DNA from: Streptomyces sp. CA-210063
Lineage (GTDB): Bacteria > Actinomycetota > Actinomycetes > Streptomycetales > Streptomycetaceae
Direction: 5' to 3'
Assembly: GCF_024612015.1 (NCBI RefSeq)
Contig: NZ_CP102512.1
Location: 6,696,001 to 6,760,000, forward strand
Length of the DNA stretch: 64,000 nucleotides
Part shown: positions 16,499 to 24,730 of the stretch, one piece after another
Numbering within the stretch: position 1 is the stretch's first letter
Layout of the letters: every line of letters starts with the position of its first letter
Program-made: the position numbers and the translations under genes
The notes under the pieces: model-generated
Told to the model about the DNA's origin: nothing
Databases searched by the model: none
Seen by the model: only the letters and a program-made list of their open reading frames with translations

Positions 16499-19138
16499 CT
16501 AGGCAGACGGCAGATTGTCGATCTGGGTCCGGAGCCGGACCATATCCTCTTCCGCCTTGGCCAGGCGGGTGCGGATCTTGTCGACCACATTGTCCGGCGC
16601 CTTGGCCAGGAACGCCTCGTTGCCGAGTTTGGCCTCGGCCTGTGCCTTCTCCTTCTCGGCCGCAGCGAGATCCTTGCCGAGACGCTTCCGTTCGGCCGCG
16701 ACGTCGATCGTGCCGGACAGGTCGAGTGCGACCGTGGCGCCGGCGACGGGCAGAGTCGCAGTCGCGTTGAAGCCGTCGCCTTCTGGCTGGAGACGCAGCA
16801 GCTGGCGGATGGCAGCCTCGTGAGCCGCGAGCTGTGTGCCCGACAGATCCAGACGGGCGGGGACCTTCTGCCCCGGCTGCAGGCCCTGGTCGGAGCGGAA
16901 GCGGCGGACCTCCGTGATCACCTTCTGGAGGTTCTCGATCTCTGCCTCGGCAGCCGGGTCGCGGAATCCGCTGTCCGTCGGCCAGTCTGCGATCACGACG
17001 GATTCGCCGCCGGTCAGCGTCGTCCAGAGGCTCTCGGTGACGAACGGGACGATCGGGTGAAGGAGGCGCAACGTGACGTCGAGGACTTCGCCCAGCACAC
17101 GGCCGGAGACCCTGGCCTGCTCGCCGGCCTCGAAGAAGGTGGTCTTGGACAGCTCGACGTACCAGTCGAAGACCTCGTCCCACGCGAAGTGGTAGAGGGC
17201 GTCGGCGAGCTTCGCGAACTGGTAGTCGTCGTAGTAGGCGTCCGCTTCGGCGACAGTCGCGTTGAGCCGGGACAGGACCCAGCGGTCCGTGGCCGAAAGC
17301 TTTTCGACCGGCGGGAGGTCGCCTTCGATCGTGGCGCCGTTCATCATCGCGAAGCGTGTGGCGTTCCAGATCTTGTTGGCGAAGTTCCTGGACGCCTGGA
17401 CCCAGTCCTCGCCGATCGGCACGTCCGTACCGGGGTTGGCGCCCTTGGCCAGGGTGAAGCGGACGGCGTCCGAGCCGTACTTGTCCATCCAGTCCAGCGG
17501 GTTCACGGTGTTGCCGAAGGACTTCGACATCTTCTTGCCGAACTCGTCGCGCACCATGCCGTGGAACGCGATGGTGCGGAACGGCACTTCGCCGTCCATC
17601 GCGTACAGACCGAACATCATCATGCGGGCGACCCAGAAGAACATGAGGTCGTATCCGGTGACGAGGACGGAGTTCGGGTAGAACTTCTCCAGGTCCGGGG
17701 TCTGTTCGGGCCAACCGAGAGTGGAGAACGGCCACAGGCCGGATGAGAACCAGGTGTCGAGAACGTCCGTGTCCTGGGTCCAGCCTTCGCCGGTCGGCGG
17801 CTGCTCGTCGGGGCCGACACAGACCGTCTCGCCGTTCGGCCCGTGCCAGACCGGGATGCGGTGTCCCCACCACAACTGGCGTGAAATGCACCAGTCGTTG
17901 AGGTTGTCGACCCAGTCGAAGTACCGCTGGGACATGTCGGCGGGGTGGATGTTCACGCGTCCGTCGCGGACCGCGTCACCGGCCGCCCTGGCGAGCGTTT
18001 CGACCTTGACCCACCACTGCATGGACAGCCGCGGTTCCAGAGTCGTCTTGCAGCGCGAGCAGTGCCCGACCGAGTGAACATACGGGCGCTTCTCAGCGAC
18101 GATGCGGCCCTCGGCGCGCAGCGCGGCGACGATCGCGGAGCGAGCCTCGAAACGGTCGAGGCCCTGGAAGGGACCGTGCACCGTGATGACACCGCGCTCG
18201 TCCATGACGGTCAACGACTCCAGGTCGTGCCGCTGGCCGATGGCGAAGTCGTTCGGGTCGTGGGCCGGAGTCACCTTGACGGCGCCGGTGCCGAACTCGG
18301 GATCGACGTGTGCGTCCGCGACCACCGGGATGGTCCGGTCGGTCAGCGGCAGCTTGATCCGCTTGCCGATGAGTGATGCGTACCGCTCATCGTCGGGGTG
18401 GACCGCCACAGCGGTGTCACCGAGCATCGTCTCGGCGCGGGTCGTCGCGACCACGAGCGTCTCGTCGCCCTCGCCGTACTTGATGGAGACGAGCTCGCCG
18501 TCGTCGTCCTGATAGTCGACCTCAATGTCCGAGATCGCCGTCAGACAGCGCGGGCACCAGTTGATGATGCGCTCGGCCCGGTAGATCAGACCGTCGTCGA
18601 ACATCTTCTTGAAGACGGTCTGGACGGCCCTGGAGAGACCCTCGTCCATGGTGAAGCGGTCCCGGCTCCAGGCGACACCGTTGCCGAGACGACGCATCTG
18701 ACCGGCGATCTGACCGCCGGACTCTGCCTTCCACTGCCAGACACGGTCGACGAAGGCCTCCCGCCCGAGATCGTGGCGGGACTTCCCCTCCTTGGCGAGC
18801 TCACGCTCGACCACGTTCTGAGTGGCGATTCCGGCGTGGTCCATGCCCGGCTGCCACAGCGTCTCGTAGCCCTGCATACGCTTGCGACGGGTCAGAGCGT
18901 CGATCAACGTGTGCTCGAACGCGTGGCCCAGATGCAGGGAGCCGGTGACGTTCGGCGGCGGGATGACGATGGTGTACGCGGGCTTGTCGCTCTTCGCGTC
19001 GGCCTCGAAGTAACCCCGATCTACCCAGCGCTCGTACAGCATCCCCTCTACCTCGGCCGGCGCGTACTGAGTCGGCAGTTCGGGGGAGCTGTTCGGCCCG
19101 TTGCTGGGGCGCTGAGAGTTATCGGTCACGACGGCCAT
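16499..19138 (-). CDS. valS: Valyl-tRNA synthetase
   Basis: 879 residues. Class I signatures are intact: [17 protein letters not shown] (HIGH-type motif) and [10 protein letters not shown] (KMSKS). The editing domain shows [22 protein letters not shown], the anticodon domain follows, and the C-terminal 65 residues ([22 protein letters not shown]) are the coiled coil specific to ValRS. It charges tRNA-Val in the cytoplasm. ATG 19138 was chosen; GTG 19129 would remove three residues. As I recall, streptomycete valS normally follows clpP-clpX and precedes folC; here it stands alone, with an IS downstream and about 640 non-coding bases upstream. It is either a relocated housekeeping gene or a second copy. 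Confidence 0.95.
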   Translation of the reverse strand: MAVVTDNSQRPSNGPNSSPELPTQYAPAEVEGMLYERWVDRGYFEADAKSDKPAYTIVIPPPNVTGSLHLGHAFEHTLIDALTRRKRMQGYETLWQPGMDHAGIATQNVVERELAKEGKSRHDLGREAFVDRVWQWKAESGGQIAGQMRRLGNGVAWSRDRFTMDEGLSRAVQTVFKKMFDDGLIYRAERIINWCPRCLTAISDIEVDYQDDDGELVSIKYGEGDETLVVATTRAETMLGDTAVAVHPDDERYASLIGKRIKLPLTDRTIPVVADAHVDPEFGTGAVKVTPAHDPNDFAIGQRHDLESLTVMDERGVITVHGPFQGLDRFEARSAIVAALRAEGRIVAEKRPYVHSVGHCSRCKTTLEPRLSMQWWVKVETLARAAGDAVRDGRVNIHPADMSQRYFDWVDNLNDWCISRQLWWGHRIPVWHGPNGETVCVGPDEQPPTGEGWTQDTDVLDTWFSSGLWPFSTLGWPEQTPDLEKFYPNSVLVTGYDLMFFWVARMMMFGLYAMDGEVPFRTIAFHGMVRDEFGKKMSKSFGNTVNPLDWMDKYGSDAVRFTLAKGANPGTDVPIGEDWVQASRNFANKIWNATRFAMMNGATIEGDLPPVEKLSATDRWVLSRLNATVAEADAYYDDYQFAKLADALYHFAWDEVFDWYVELSKTTFFEAGEQARVSGRVLGEVLDVTLRLLHPIVPFVTESLWTTLTGGESVVIADWPTDSGFRDPAAEAEIENLQKVITEVRRFRSDQGLQPGQKVPARLDLSGTQLAAHEAAIRQLLRLQPEGDGFNATATLPVAGATVALDLSGTIDVAAERKRLGKDLAAAEKEKAQAEAKLGNEAFLAKAPDNVVDKIRTRLAKAEEDMVRLRTQIDNLPSA

Positions 19139-19779
19139 TCTAGGGGCCGGGCGCCTCCGCCATTGCCTGACTTTCCCCGGGGGAGCGGGCCTGGGCCAGG
19201 GCATGAAAGTGGCCGCACGGAGACGATTCGAGTGTGACCAAGAACGCTCCCGTGCGGCCGTGGGCAGTTTACCCCTTTGATGCGCGTGCGCCTGCGCACC
19301 GCAGGCGACGGGCGGGTAGCGGCGTGCTCACCCGCCAGTCGGCGCGCCTTCGATACGGACGCCCTCGCGGGACGACGGCGCGCGACGGCTGGTTCGAGGG
19401 GGGCTGGGCGGCGGCGCCTATGCGCCCGATGTTCTCAGGCCGAGATCGTGGCTGGCTGCGCGACCGAGAATCCTACGTGGTGCCCGACATGGATGAGTAG
19501 CCCGCGCCGACCGCCACCGTCAATGGCTCGGGCCTACCCATCGGCCGCACCCTGGCCGCCGTCCTTGAACAGCACCAGCAGCCGACGGCTCAATCCTCCC
19601 GCCCGAACCCCTCGCCAATACCTCGGCTTCCGCCGGACCAAGGGAGACGTAAGGCCCTCGGAGGCGTGGGAGATATTCGGTGTCTGAGGCCTTGCAGCGG
19701 TTGAGAACTCGCCAACACCGATGCGACCGGGGCCGCACGGTGGCTCCAAAAGATCGCCGCAGACGCCGATGCGGAGAGG
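19139..19779. other. Intergenic region upstream of valS
   Basis: 641 bases. The plus-strand frame from GTG 19234 to 19500 (88 codons) has no ribosome binding site, is Arg-rich and looks non-coding. Fragments such as GLPIGRTLAAVLEQHQQ at about 19530-19580 could be decayed coding sequence, but I could not name it. The valS promoter must be near 19150-19210. A long hairpin lies at 19211-19259. Confidence 0.55.
19211..19259. repeat. Inverted repeat upstream of valS
   Basis: GGCCGCACGG (19211-19220) and CCGTGCGGCC (19250-19259) are exact complements around a 29-base loop, about 70 bases upstream of the valS start. It could be an upstream terminator or part of a leader. No T-box specifier or anti-terminator motif is visible. 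Confidence 0.6.
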
Positions 19780-20292
19780 TCACAGGAATGGGTTCCCGTC
19801 GCGAAGGTACAGAACTTGTCCTGCTGCGTGGGCCCTCCAGGCCGCGTCAAGACGGCGGGCCATACGCTCCCGAACCATCGACATGGCTTCCCCGGGGGCG
19901 ACGAATAGCACATCGGAGATTTCCTCATCGCGAGGGCGGAGCGACGCAGCCTGGGTGTTGTCGATCTGGCCGCCGTCGAAGATGAGCGCGATCTGGTCGT
20001 CCCATGGCCCGTGCGGGGGAACCCAGTCGACCACCAGCAACCCAGACAGAGCGATCCCTAGGCCGAGCTCTTCGCGTAGTTCCCGCGACGCGGCCTCGTC
20101 CGGAGGCTCGTTGGCCTCGGCCATCCCGCCCGGGAGGTCCCAGCCGGGCTTGTAGGTGGGGTTGACCAGCAGGATCCGACCGGCTTGGTCGCATATCAGG
20201 ACATCGGCGGCGACGCGCTTGCGGGCCTGCGTGGCGTTGCCCTCGGCCAGCCACTCCCTGTAGGCGTCCGGGTCAGCGGGAACGGGCCTCAT
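19780..20292 (-). CDS. NUDIX hydrolase
   Basis: 170 residues. The Nudix box is GGMAEANEPPDEAASRELREELG (about 62-84), matching GX5EX7REUXEEXGU, so a nucleoside diphosphate-linked substrate hydrolysed with Mg is expected. The upstream strands (RVAADVLICDQAGRILLVNPTYKPGWDLPGG) are typical. The ATG overlaps the stop of the XRE regulator gene (ATGA), so they form a coupled pair transcribed away from the graspetide genes. A housekeeping or signalling pyrophosphatase role is possible; specificity cannot be read from sequence. Confidence 0.85.
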   Translation of the reverse strand: MRPVPADPDAYREWLAEGNATQARKRVAADVLICDQAGRILLVNPTYKPGWDLPGGMAEANEPPDEAASRELREELGLGIALSGLLVVDWVPPHGPWDDQIALIFDGGQIDNTQAASLRPRDEEISDVLFVAPGEAMSMVRERMARRLDAAWRAHAAGQVLYLRDGNPFL

Positions 20293-21617
20293 ACGGGGCT
20301 GCCTCCCTGGGAGGTGAGGATATCTGCGAGCAGAAGCATTCTGGCCCTGCGCTCGGCCTCGAGCCTCATGAGGAACGTCCTCACGGGCGGATGCGACCGG
20401 TTGGGCTCGAACTCGTCCCGGAGGGAGTCGAGCTGCCGCACAACCCTGATCGAACCCAAAGTGGGCGCGGTGGTGGTCAGCAACTCCTCGCCGACAACGA
20501 GGGCCGCGTCCAAATCTCCGCATTGGATGTGGAGGCCGGCGAGGGTGATCCTGGACAGGGCCAGCGAGCGGGCGCGTCCGGATTCGCGCAGGTCGACAGC
20601 CTGCTGGGCGTATTCGACGGCCTGACGTAGGCGTCCCATGTCCCGTAAGGTCTCCGCGGTCTCGCTGGCGAGCGCGGCCGCATCGAACGGGCTGACCCAC
20701 GGATGAGCGATCCCGGAAGGCGCTTCGTGGAGGGTGGCACGAGCGCGATCGAGGGCTTTTTCGGCCGGAGCATGCTGTTCTGCGACGGCGAGTGCACGAG
20801 CTTGCATCACATGGAGCCGTGCCATGAGGCTGGGCACACCAGGACTCTTGTTTCCCGCATCAAGCCCGATCCGCGCCCAGTGCACCGCTCTCGCGGGGTC
20901 GCCGATTTGTAGCGCCAAGTGGGAGCTGGAGGCGGCGATGTTCGCAGCCAGAGCAGTGTCGCCGGAGACGTGGGCGAGAGGCAGCGCACGGGCGAAGTGG
21001 GCCTGCGCCACTTGGTCACGACCCGAGTCGTGGGCCATCCAACCGGCCATCTCCGTCAGGGCCGCCGCTGCGGCGAACGCCTGACCACCATTGAGGTCGA
21101 CGAGTCGGGCCGCGACCTTCTCGCGGAGATGGGTCACCACAGCGGAGTAGAGGCGGCCCCCGCCGGTCGCCTTGTCTGCGTTTCGGAAGGCGTCCACGGC
21201 CGCCAGGTCCGGGTCTTCCGCGGAGCTGCTCCCGACCGCTGCCAGGGAAACGGAAGCAGAAGATGCAGTCGGAGACGAGTCGGCCCGTGGTTCCCAGTGG
21301 CGTCGGGCCAGCCCAAGCAGATGTCCGGGAATGTAAAAGGCATCGGCGATCTGCTCGAACAACGCCAGCCGCTCGACGCGAGTCTTGCCGTTCATGTAGT
21401 CGTACAGGCGGCCCTGTGCGATCCCGACCGCCGCGGCGATCCGGCGAGTGCTGACTCCACGGTGGTTAAGCATCCGGAACAGCGATCCCATGTCCCGCCG
21501 GGCACACGCGGACAGGAACCTCTCGTCGGCGAGCAGTCCGGCAACGATCTCACGTGGCTCCTGCAGCAACTGTGGCTCCCATGACTGTATTTCGAGGCTA
21601 CCCGTCCATGACTCCAT
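20289..21617 (-). CDS. XRE-like regulator with TPR C-terminal region
   Basis: 442 residues. The HTH is at about 48-75 (GVSTRRIAAAVGIAQGRLYDYMNGKTRV). A linker follows, then tetratricopeptide-like helices to the end (DPARAVHWARIGLD, RLRQAVEYAQQAVDLRESGRARSLALSRITLAGLHIQCG). The likely ATG at 21617 lies inside a perfect palindrome (21609-21627), suggesting autorepression. It is divergent from the graspetide operon and cotranscribed with a NUDIX gene. By position it is the best candidate regulator of that cluster; ligand and targets are inference. Confidence 0.75.
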   Translation of the reverse strand: MESWTGSLEIQSWEPQLLQEPREIVAGLLADERFLSACARRDMGSLFRMLNHRGVSTRRIAAAVGIAQGRLYDYMNGKTRVERLALFEQIADAFYIPGHLLGLARRHWEPRADSSPTASSASVSLAAVGSSSAEDPDLAAVDAFRNADKATGGGRLYSAVVTHLREKVAARLVDLNGGQAFAAAAALTEMAGWMAHDSGRDQVAQAHFARALPLAHVSGDTALAANIAASSSHLALQIGDPARAVHWARIGLDAGNKSPGVPSLMARLHVMQARALAVAEQHAPAEKALDRARATLHEAPSGIAHPWVSPFDAAALASETAETLRDMGRLRQAVEYAQQAVDLRESGRARSLALSRITLAGLHIQCGDLDAALVVGEELLTTTAPTLGSIRVVRQLDSLRDEFEPNRSHPPVRTFLMRLEAERRARMLLLADILTSQGGSPV

Positions 21618-21627
21618 CTTGGAGTCA
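21609..21627. promoter_or_regulatory. Perfect palindrome overlapping the XRE start codon (candidate operator)
   Basis: TGACTCCATCTTGGAGTCA is an exact 8+3+8 inverted repeat. A weaker copy, TGGAGTCCCGTAGCTCCA, follows at about 21632-21649, in the same divergent promoter region between the XRE gene and the graspetide operon. Binding by the XRE protein is inferred from position. Confidence 0.55.
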
Positions 21628-21769
21628 CCCGGTGGAGTCCCGTAGCTCCAACTGCACGCCGTTGACTGGGCCACGCGCCTTCCCGGGACGTGGGATCACA
21701 CCGCCACATCCTCACGGCATTCCGTGCCGTGCTCACCGGGATTCCTCCAACGACGAGAGAGACGTCCCC

Positions 21770-22027
21770 ATGACGAAGTCAAGCCGATTGCACGAGCGGG
21801 AGGCGGCGGTCGAGCGACTGTCACCGGTGGCCTCCTTGTGCTGGATGGAGAAGGAGAAGGACGGCTTGGTGCTGCACTGCACGGAGCCGGCCGGGCATGA
21901 AGGCAACCACTGGCATGCCTACTCGAAGACCGCCTGGCCGTCGCCGTCCACGCAGACCGCCGCCTTGCCCCCGCCGCACTGCCGTTGTTCGCCTCCGGAC
22001 CCGACCACCTCCAAGGAGACCTCGTGA
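21770..22027 (+). CDS. Small protein preceding the graspetide precursor
   Basis: 85 residues, start ATG 21770 (MTKSSRLHEREAAVERLSPV). The centre, SLCWMEKEKDGLVLHCTEPAGHEGNHWHAY, has Cys and His residues that could bind a metal (C..C..H..HWH), resembling small zinc-binding Streptomyces proteins. The C-terminal 25 residues are Pro/Thr-rich. The stop codon overlaps the GTG of the precursor gene (GTGA), so it is translated with it. I do not recognise the family. It may be a leader-binding or regulatory partner, or simply the first gene of the transcript. Confidence 0.6.
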   Translation: MTKSSRLHEREAAVERLSPVASLCWMEKEKDGLVLHCTEPAGHEGNHWHAYSKTAWPSPSTQTAALPPPHCRCSPPDPTTSKETS

Positions 22028-22290
22028 CAGCGCACAGCACTCAGGACCAGCTCACCCCCGTTCGTCCGTGGGGTATCGGCCGCCTAGCTCCCTATCCGAC
22101 GACAGTGAAGCTGCCCTTCAACAGCATCACTATCGATCCCGCGACGCAGACCGGCGTCTTCCGTGACCACCTTGGCCACCCGATGGAGATGGGTAAACAC
22201 GGCACCAGCTCCGGCACCGAGACCTCCACCTCCACGAACCTCGACTCCCAGCCCGACGAGGGTCACGACCAGGACAGCGAGCAGGACTGA
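22024..22290 (+). CDS. ATP-grasp-modified RiPP precursor peptide (graspetide, SAV_5884 type)
   Basis: 88 residues; AGGAG lies seven bases before the GTG start. The leader has the conserved RPWGIGRLAPYP motif and then ITIDPATQTGVFRDHLGHP, both typical of the putative ATP-grasp target family. The core region begins after MEMGKHG and is Thr/Ser-rich followed by Asp/Glu (TSSGTETSTSTNLDS, then DEGHDQDSEQD), the donor and acceptor side chains needed for ester (depsipeptide) crosslinks. Gene order precursor, ATP-grasp ligase, PIMT-like methyltransferase is the standard cluster. In the related imiditides the methyltransferase converts a core Asp to aspartimide. The mature product here is not predicted in detail. 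Confidence 0.9.
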   Translation: MTAHSTQDQLTPVRPWGIGRLAPYPTTVKLPFNSITIDPATQTGVFRDHLGHPMEMGKHGTSSGTETSTSTNLDSQPDEGHDQDSEQD

Positions 22291-22295
22291 CTGCC

Positions 22296-23267
22296 GTGAC
22301 CGAGGAAAGGCCCGTACTGGTGGCCACCGAGACGAATGACGTCACCGCCGACATGGTGATCAGCCATCTGAACCAGTGGGGCGTGCCAGTGATTCGTTTC
22401 AATCCTGCGGATATCGGCTGGGACTTGACGATCACAGCACGCTTCGGCGGCCGTCCGACCACGATGGCCGGCCGGCTCCGTACGCGATCGAGATCCGTCG
22501 ACCTGGAGCAGCTGGGGGCGGTGTACTGGCGCCGCCCCGTCTGGCCCATGTTCGAACACCTTGCGGAGGCGGACGCCCGGCTAGCCGCTGCTCAGGTGCG
22601 CTACGGGATCGGCGGCACGCTCTACGCGTTGCCGGGCTGCCTGTGGGTGAACCACCCACTCAGGAACGCTGCCGCCGACTACAAGCCCACCCAACTCGCA
22701 CTCGCCCATCGGCTGGGCCTCACAGTGCCGCCAACGCTTGTGACCAACGACTCCGACGAGGCACGCCAGTTCATTCGCGAACACCGCGAGGTCATCCACA
22801 AGACGCTGCGCTGGACCCCCTACCAGCGCGACGGCATCAGCCTCACGTCGTGGGCGTCACCGGTCCGCGCCGAGGAACTGGACGACACCGTGCGCGTCAC
22901 CCCTCACCTCTTCCAGGCCCGCGTGGACAAGGTCGCGGACGTACGCGTCCTGATCGTCGGACGGCGGGTGTTCGCCGTACGAATCGACTCCGACCTCCTG
23001 GACTGGCGCAAGGACTACACCGCGCTCAAGTACAGCGTGGTAGACCTGCCGAACCGCCTGGAAAAGACCCTGCTCACCTACCTGGACCACTTCGGCCTCG
23101 CGTCCGGCTCCTTCGACCTTGCCGTAGACCGCGACGGCGAGCACCACTGGCTGGAGCTGAACCCCAACGGCCAGTGGGGTTGGCTGGAGGAGAAGACGGG
23201 CCTGGAGATGGCTGCCGCGTTCGCCGACCTACTCGTACGAGGAGAACCCCATGTCCTTGCCCGATAG
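22296..23267 (+). CDS. ATP-grasp ribosomal peptide maturase (SAV_5884 family)
   Basis: 323 residues, GTG start five bases after the precursor stop. The N-terminal domain begins VLVATETNDVTADMVISHLNQWGVPVIRFN. The ATP-grasp core has KPTQLALAHRLGLTVPPTL, the KTLRWTPY lysine region, RVLIVGRRVFAVRIDS and the Mg-binding LELNPNGQW near the C-terminus. Such ligases activate Asp or Glu side chains of the precursor as acyl-phosphates and join them to Ser/Thr (ester) or Lys (amide) side chains. Ser/Thr dominate the core, so ester links are expected. The last 17 bases overlap the methyltransferase gene. Confidence 0.9.
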   Translation: MTEERPVLVATETNDVTADMVISHLNQWGVPVIRFNPADIGWDLTITARFGGRPTTMAGRLRTRSRSVDLEQLGAVYWRRPVWPMFEHLAEADARLAAAQVRYGIGGTLYALPGCLWVNHPLRNAAADYKPTQLALAHRLGLTVPPTLVTNDSDEARQFIREHREVIHKTLRWTPYQRDGISLTSWASPVRAEELDDTVRVTPHLFQARVDKVADVRVLIVGRRVFAVRIDSDLLDWRKDYTALKYSVVDLPNRLEKTLLTYLDHFGLASGSFDLAVDRDGEHHWLELNPNGQWGWLEEKTGLEMAAAFADLLVRGEPHVLAR

Positions 23268-24483
23268 CGCCCCACAGCGGCAGGCTCTCGCCGACCGCTT
23301 GAAGGCGGCCGGAGTCCTCAAGGACCCAAAGTGGAGGGCAGCGGTCGAGGCCGTCCCGCGCGAACTGTTCCTCACCCCAGGGGTCTTCCTGCCGGCCGAG
23401 GGCGGACGGTGGAACCCGGTGACTGCACTTGGTGCGGAGCCGAAGGAATGGTTGGAGATCGCCTACAGCGACAACTCCCTAGCCACCCAACTCGACGGCC
23501 ACCTGACTTCCGATCAGACTGCCGACCCCGTCACCGGAGTGCCCACCTCATCCTCCACCACGCCCATGACCGTGGTCGGGATGATCGAGGACCTGGAAGT
23601 GGGCGACGACCATACGGTGCTGGAGGTCGGTACCGGCACCGGCTACTCAACCGCCTTGCTTTGCCACCGACTCGGCGAGGACAACGTCACCACGATCGAG
23701 GTGGACCCTCAGGTGGCCGCTCGCGCGGATGCCGCACTGGAGGAGACAGGGTTCTCCACTTGGGCCGTGACCGGCGACGGGCTCCTCGGCCACCCTCGCC
23801 GAGCCCCGTACGACCGTGTGATCGCCACGTGCGCCGTACGCCGCATCCCCTACGCCTGGGTCCGCCAGACCAAGCCTGGCGGCATCATCCTCGCCACGGT
23901 CGGCTCCTGGACCTACGGCACGGGCTTGGCCAAAGTCATCGTGAACGAGGACGGTACGGCCGAAGGGCGAATTATCGGTCGCTCCTCCTTCATGCACGCC
24001 CGCGCACAGGCACCTACGCCGCTGGCCGGGGACCTGTCTGCCCGTACGGCGTACCCGGACACCGAACGCCAGGCCAAGTTGCCACCAACTCTGTTGCAGG
24101 AGTGGATGCCGGCATTTCTGGCGCAACTGGCTGCACCGGGAGCCCAGTTCGTACGGGCTACGGGGAGCGATGGAGCTCAACTGCTGTATCTCTTCGACGC
24201 TGAGCGGGAGTCTTTTGCAGCCTTCACCGAGGATGCGTCAGGCTGGACGGTGCGCCAGGGCGGGCCTGTGGCGCTTTGGGACGACGTCGAGCAGGGCCTG
24301 GTGGCCTGGGCGGACGCCGATCAACCCGACATCAGCACCGTACGACTCCACATCACCGACGCTGCTCACACTTACTGGATCGGCGGCCAGAAGATCAGTA
24401 CGAAGAGGCGCTCGCACTGGATCGGGGAGAAGCACATGCTGCGGTGGGAGCACAGGTTGACCAAGCCAAGGAGTGATCTCTGA
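23251..24483 (+). CDS. PIMT-like methyltransferase of an ATP-grasp peptide system
   Basis: 410 residues, ATG inside the end of the ATP-grasp gene. The first 215 residues are a protein-L-isoaspartate O-methyltransferase fold: VLEVGTGTGYSTALLCHRLG (SAM motif I), VTTIEVDPQVAARADAAL, and the LGHPRRAPYDRVIATCAVRRIPYAW block. A C-terminal extension of about 170 residues is specific to the peptide-maturation branch. In fuscimiditide-type clusters this enzyme methylates an Asp of the ligated peptide, which then cyclises to aspartimide. The same activity is inferred here from family and gene order. Confidence 0.88.
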   Translation: MSLPDSAPQRQALADRLKAAGVLKDPKWRAAVEAVPRELFLTPGVFLPAEGGRWNPVTALGAEPKEWLEIAYSDNSLATQLDGHLTSDQTADPVTGVPTSSSTTPMTVVGMIEDLEVGDDHTVLEVGTGTGYSTALLCHRLGEDNVTTIEVDPQVAARADAALEETGFSTWAVTGDGLLGHPRRAPYDRVIATCAVRRIPYAWVRQTKPGGIILATVGSWTYGTGLAKVIVNEDGTAEGRIIGRSSFMHARAQAPTPLAGDLSARTAYPDTERQAKLPPTLLQEWMPAFLAQLAAPGAQFVRATGSDGAQLLYLFDAERESFAAFTEDASGWTVRQGGPVALWDDVEQGLVAWADADQPDISTVRLHITDAAHTYWIGGQKISTKRRSHWIGEKHMLRWEHRLTKPRSDL

Positions 24484-24535
24484 GGCGCTTTCTACGTAAT
24501 GATGTAGTGACATTTGGTGGCCGGGTTCTGATGTC

Positions 24536-24730
24536 TCAGAGCCCGGCCCTCTCAATGGCGGCAATGAAGTCAGCCCAGGCCTTGCCGCTAAAGGTCAACC
24601 AGGGAAGGGACAAGTCCTTGCTGTCCCGCACGGCGGCACCGCCCTGCACGAAGGCGGCCTCCACACACTCTGTCCCACTTCCTCCGCTGTAGGAGGACTT
24701 GAACCAGTGGTGCTCGGACCGTATCGGCAT
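24536..24730 (-). CDS. DUF397 domain protein of the WhiJ-like module
   Basis: 64 residues: HHWFKSSYSGGSGTECVEAA, then VRDSKDLSLPWLTFSGKAWADFIAAI. This is the DUF397 signature. AGGAG is five bases before ATG 24730, which overlaps the stop of the XRE/Scr1 gene (TGATG). In Streptomyces such small proteins partner an XRE/Scr1 regulator and an HATPase protein, as at the whiJ locus, and are thought to modulate the regulator. All three components are present here. Confidence 0.9.
   Translation of the reverse strand: MPIRSEHHWFKSSYSGGSGTECVEAAFVQGGAAVRDSKDLSLPWLTFSGKAWADFIAAIERAGL

Noticed and set aside
15614..17746. A 710-codon plus-strand frame across the IS and valS
   Set aside because: It runs through two unrelated genes on the other strand and matches no protein pattern; it is a GC-bias artefact.
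19139..19210. T-box riboswitch for valS
   Set aside because: No specifier loop, T-box sequence or anti-terminator was seen.
19234..19500. 88-codon frame upstream of valS
   Set aside because: Arg-rich, no ribosome binding site, and overlaps the inverted repeat; no protein-like pattern.
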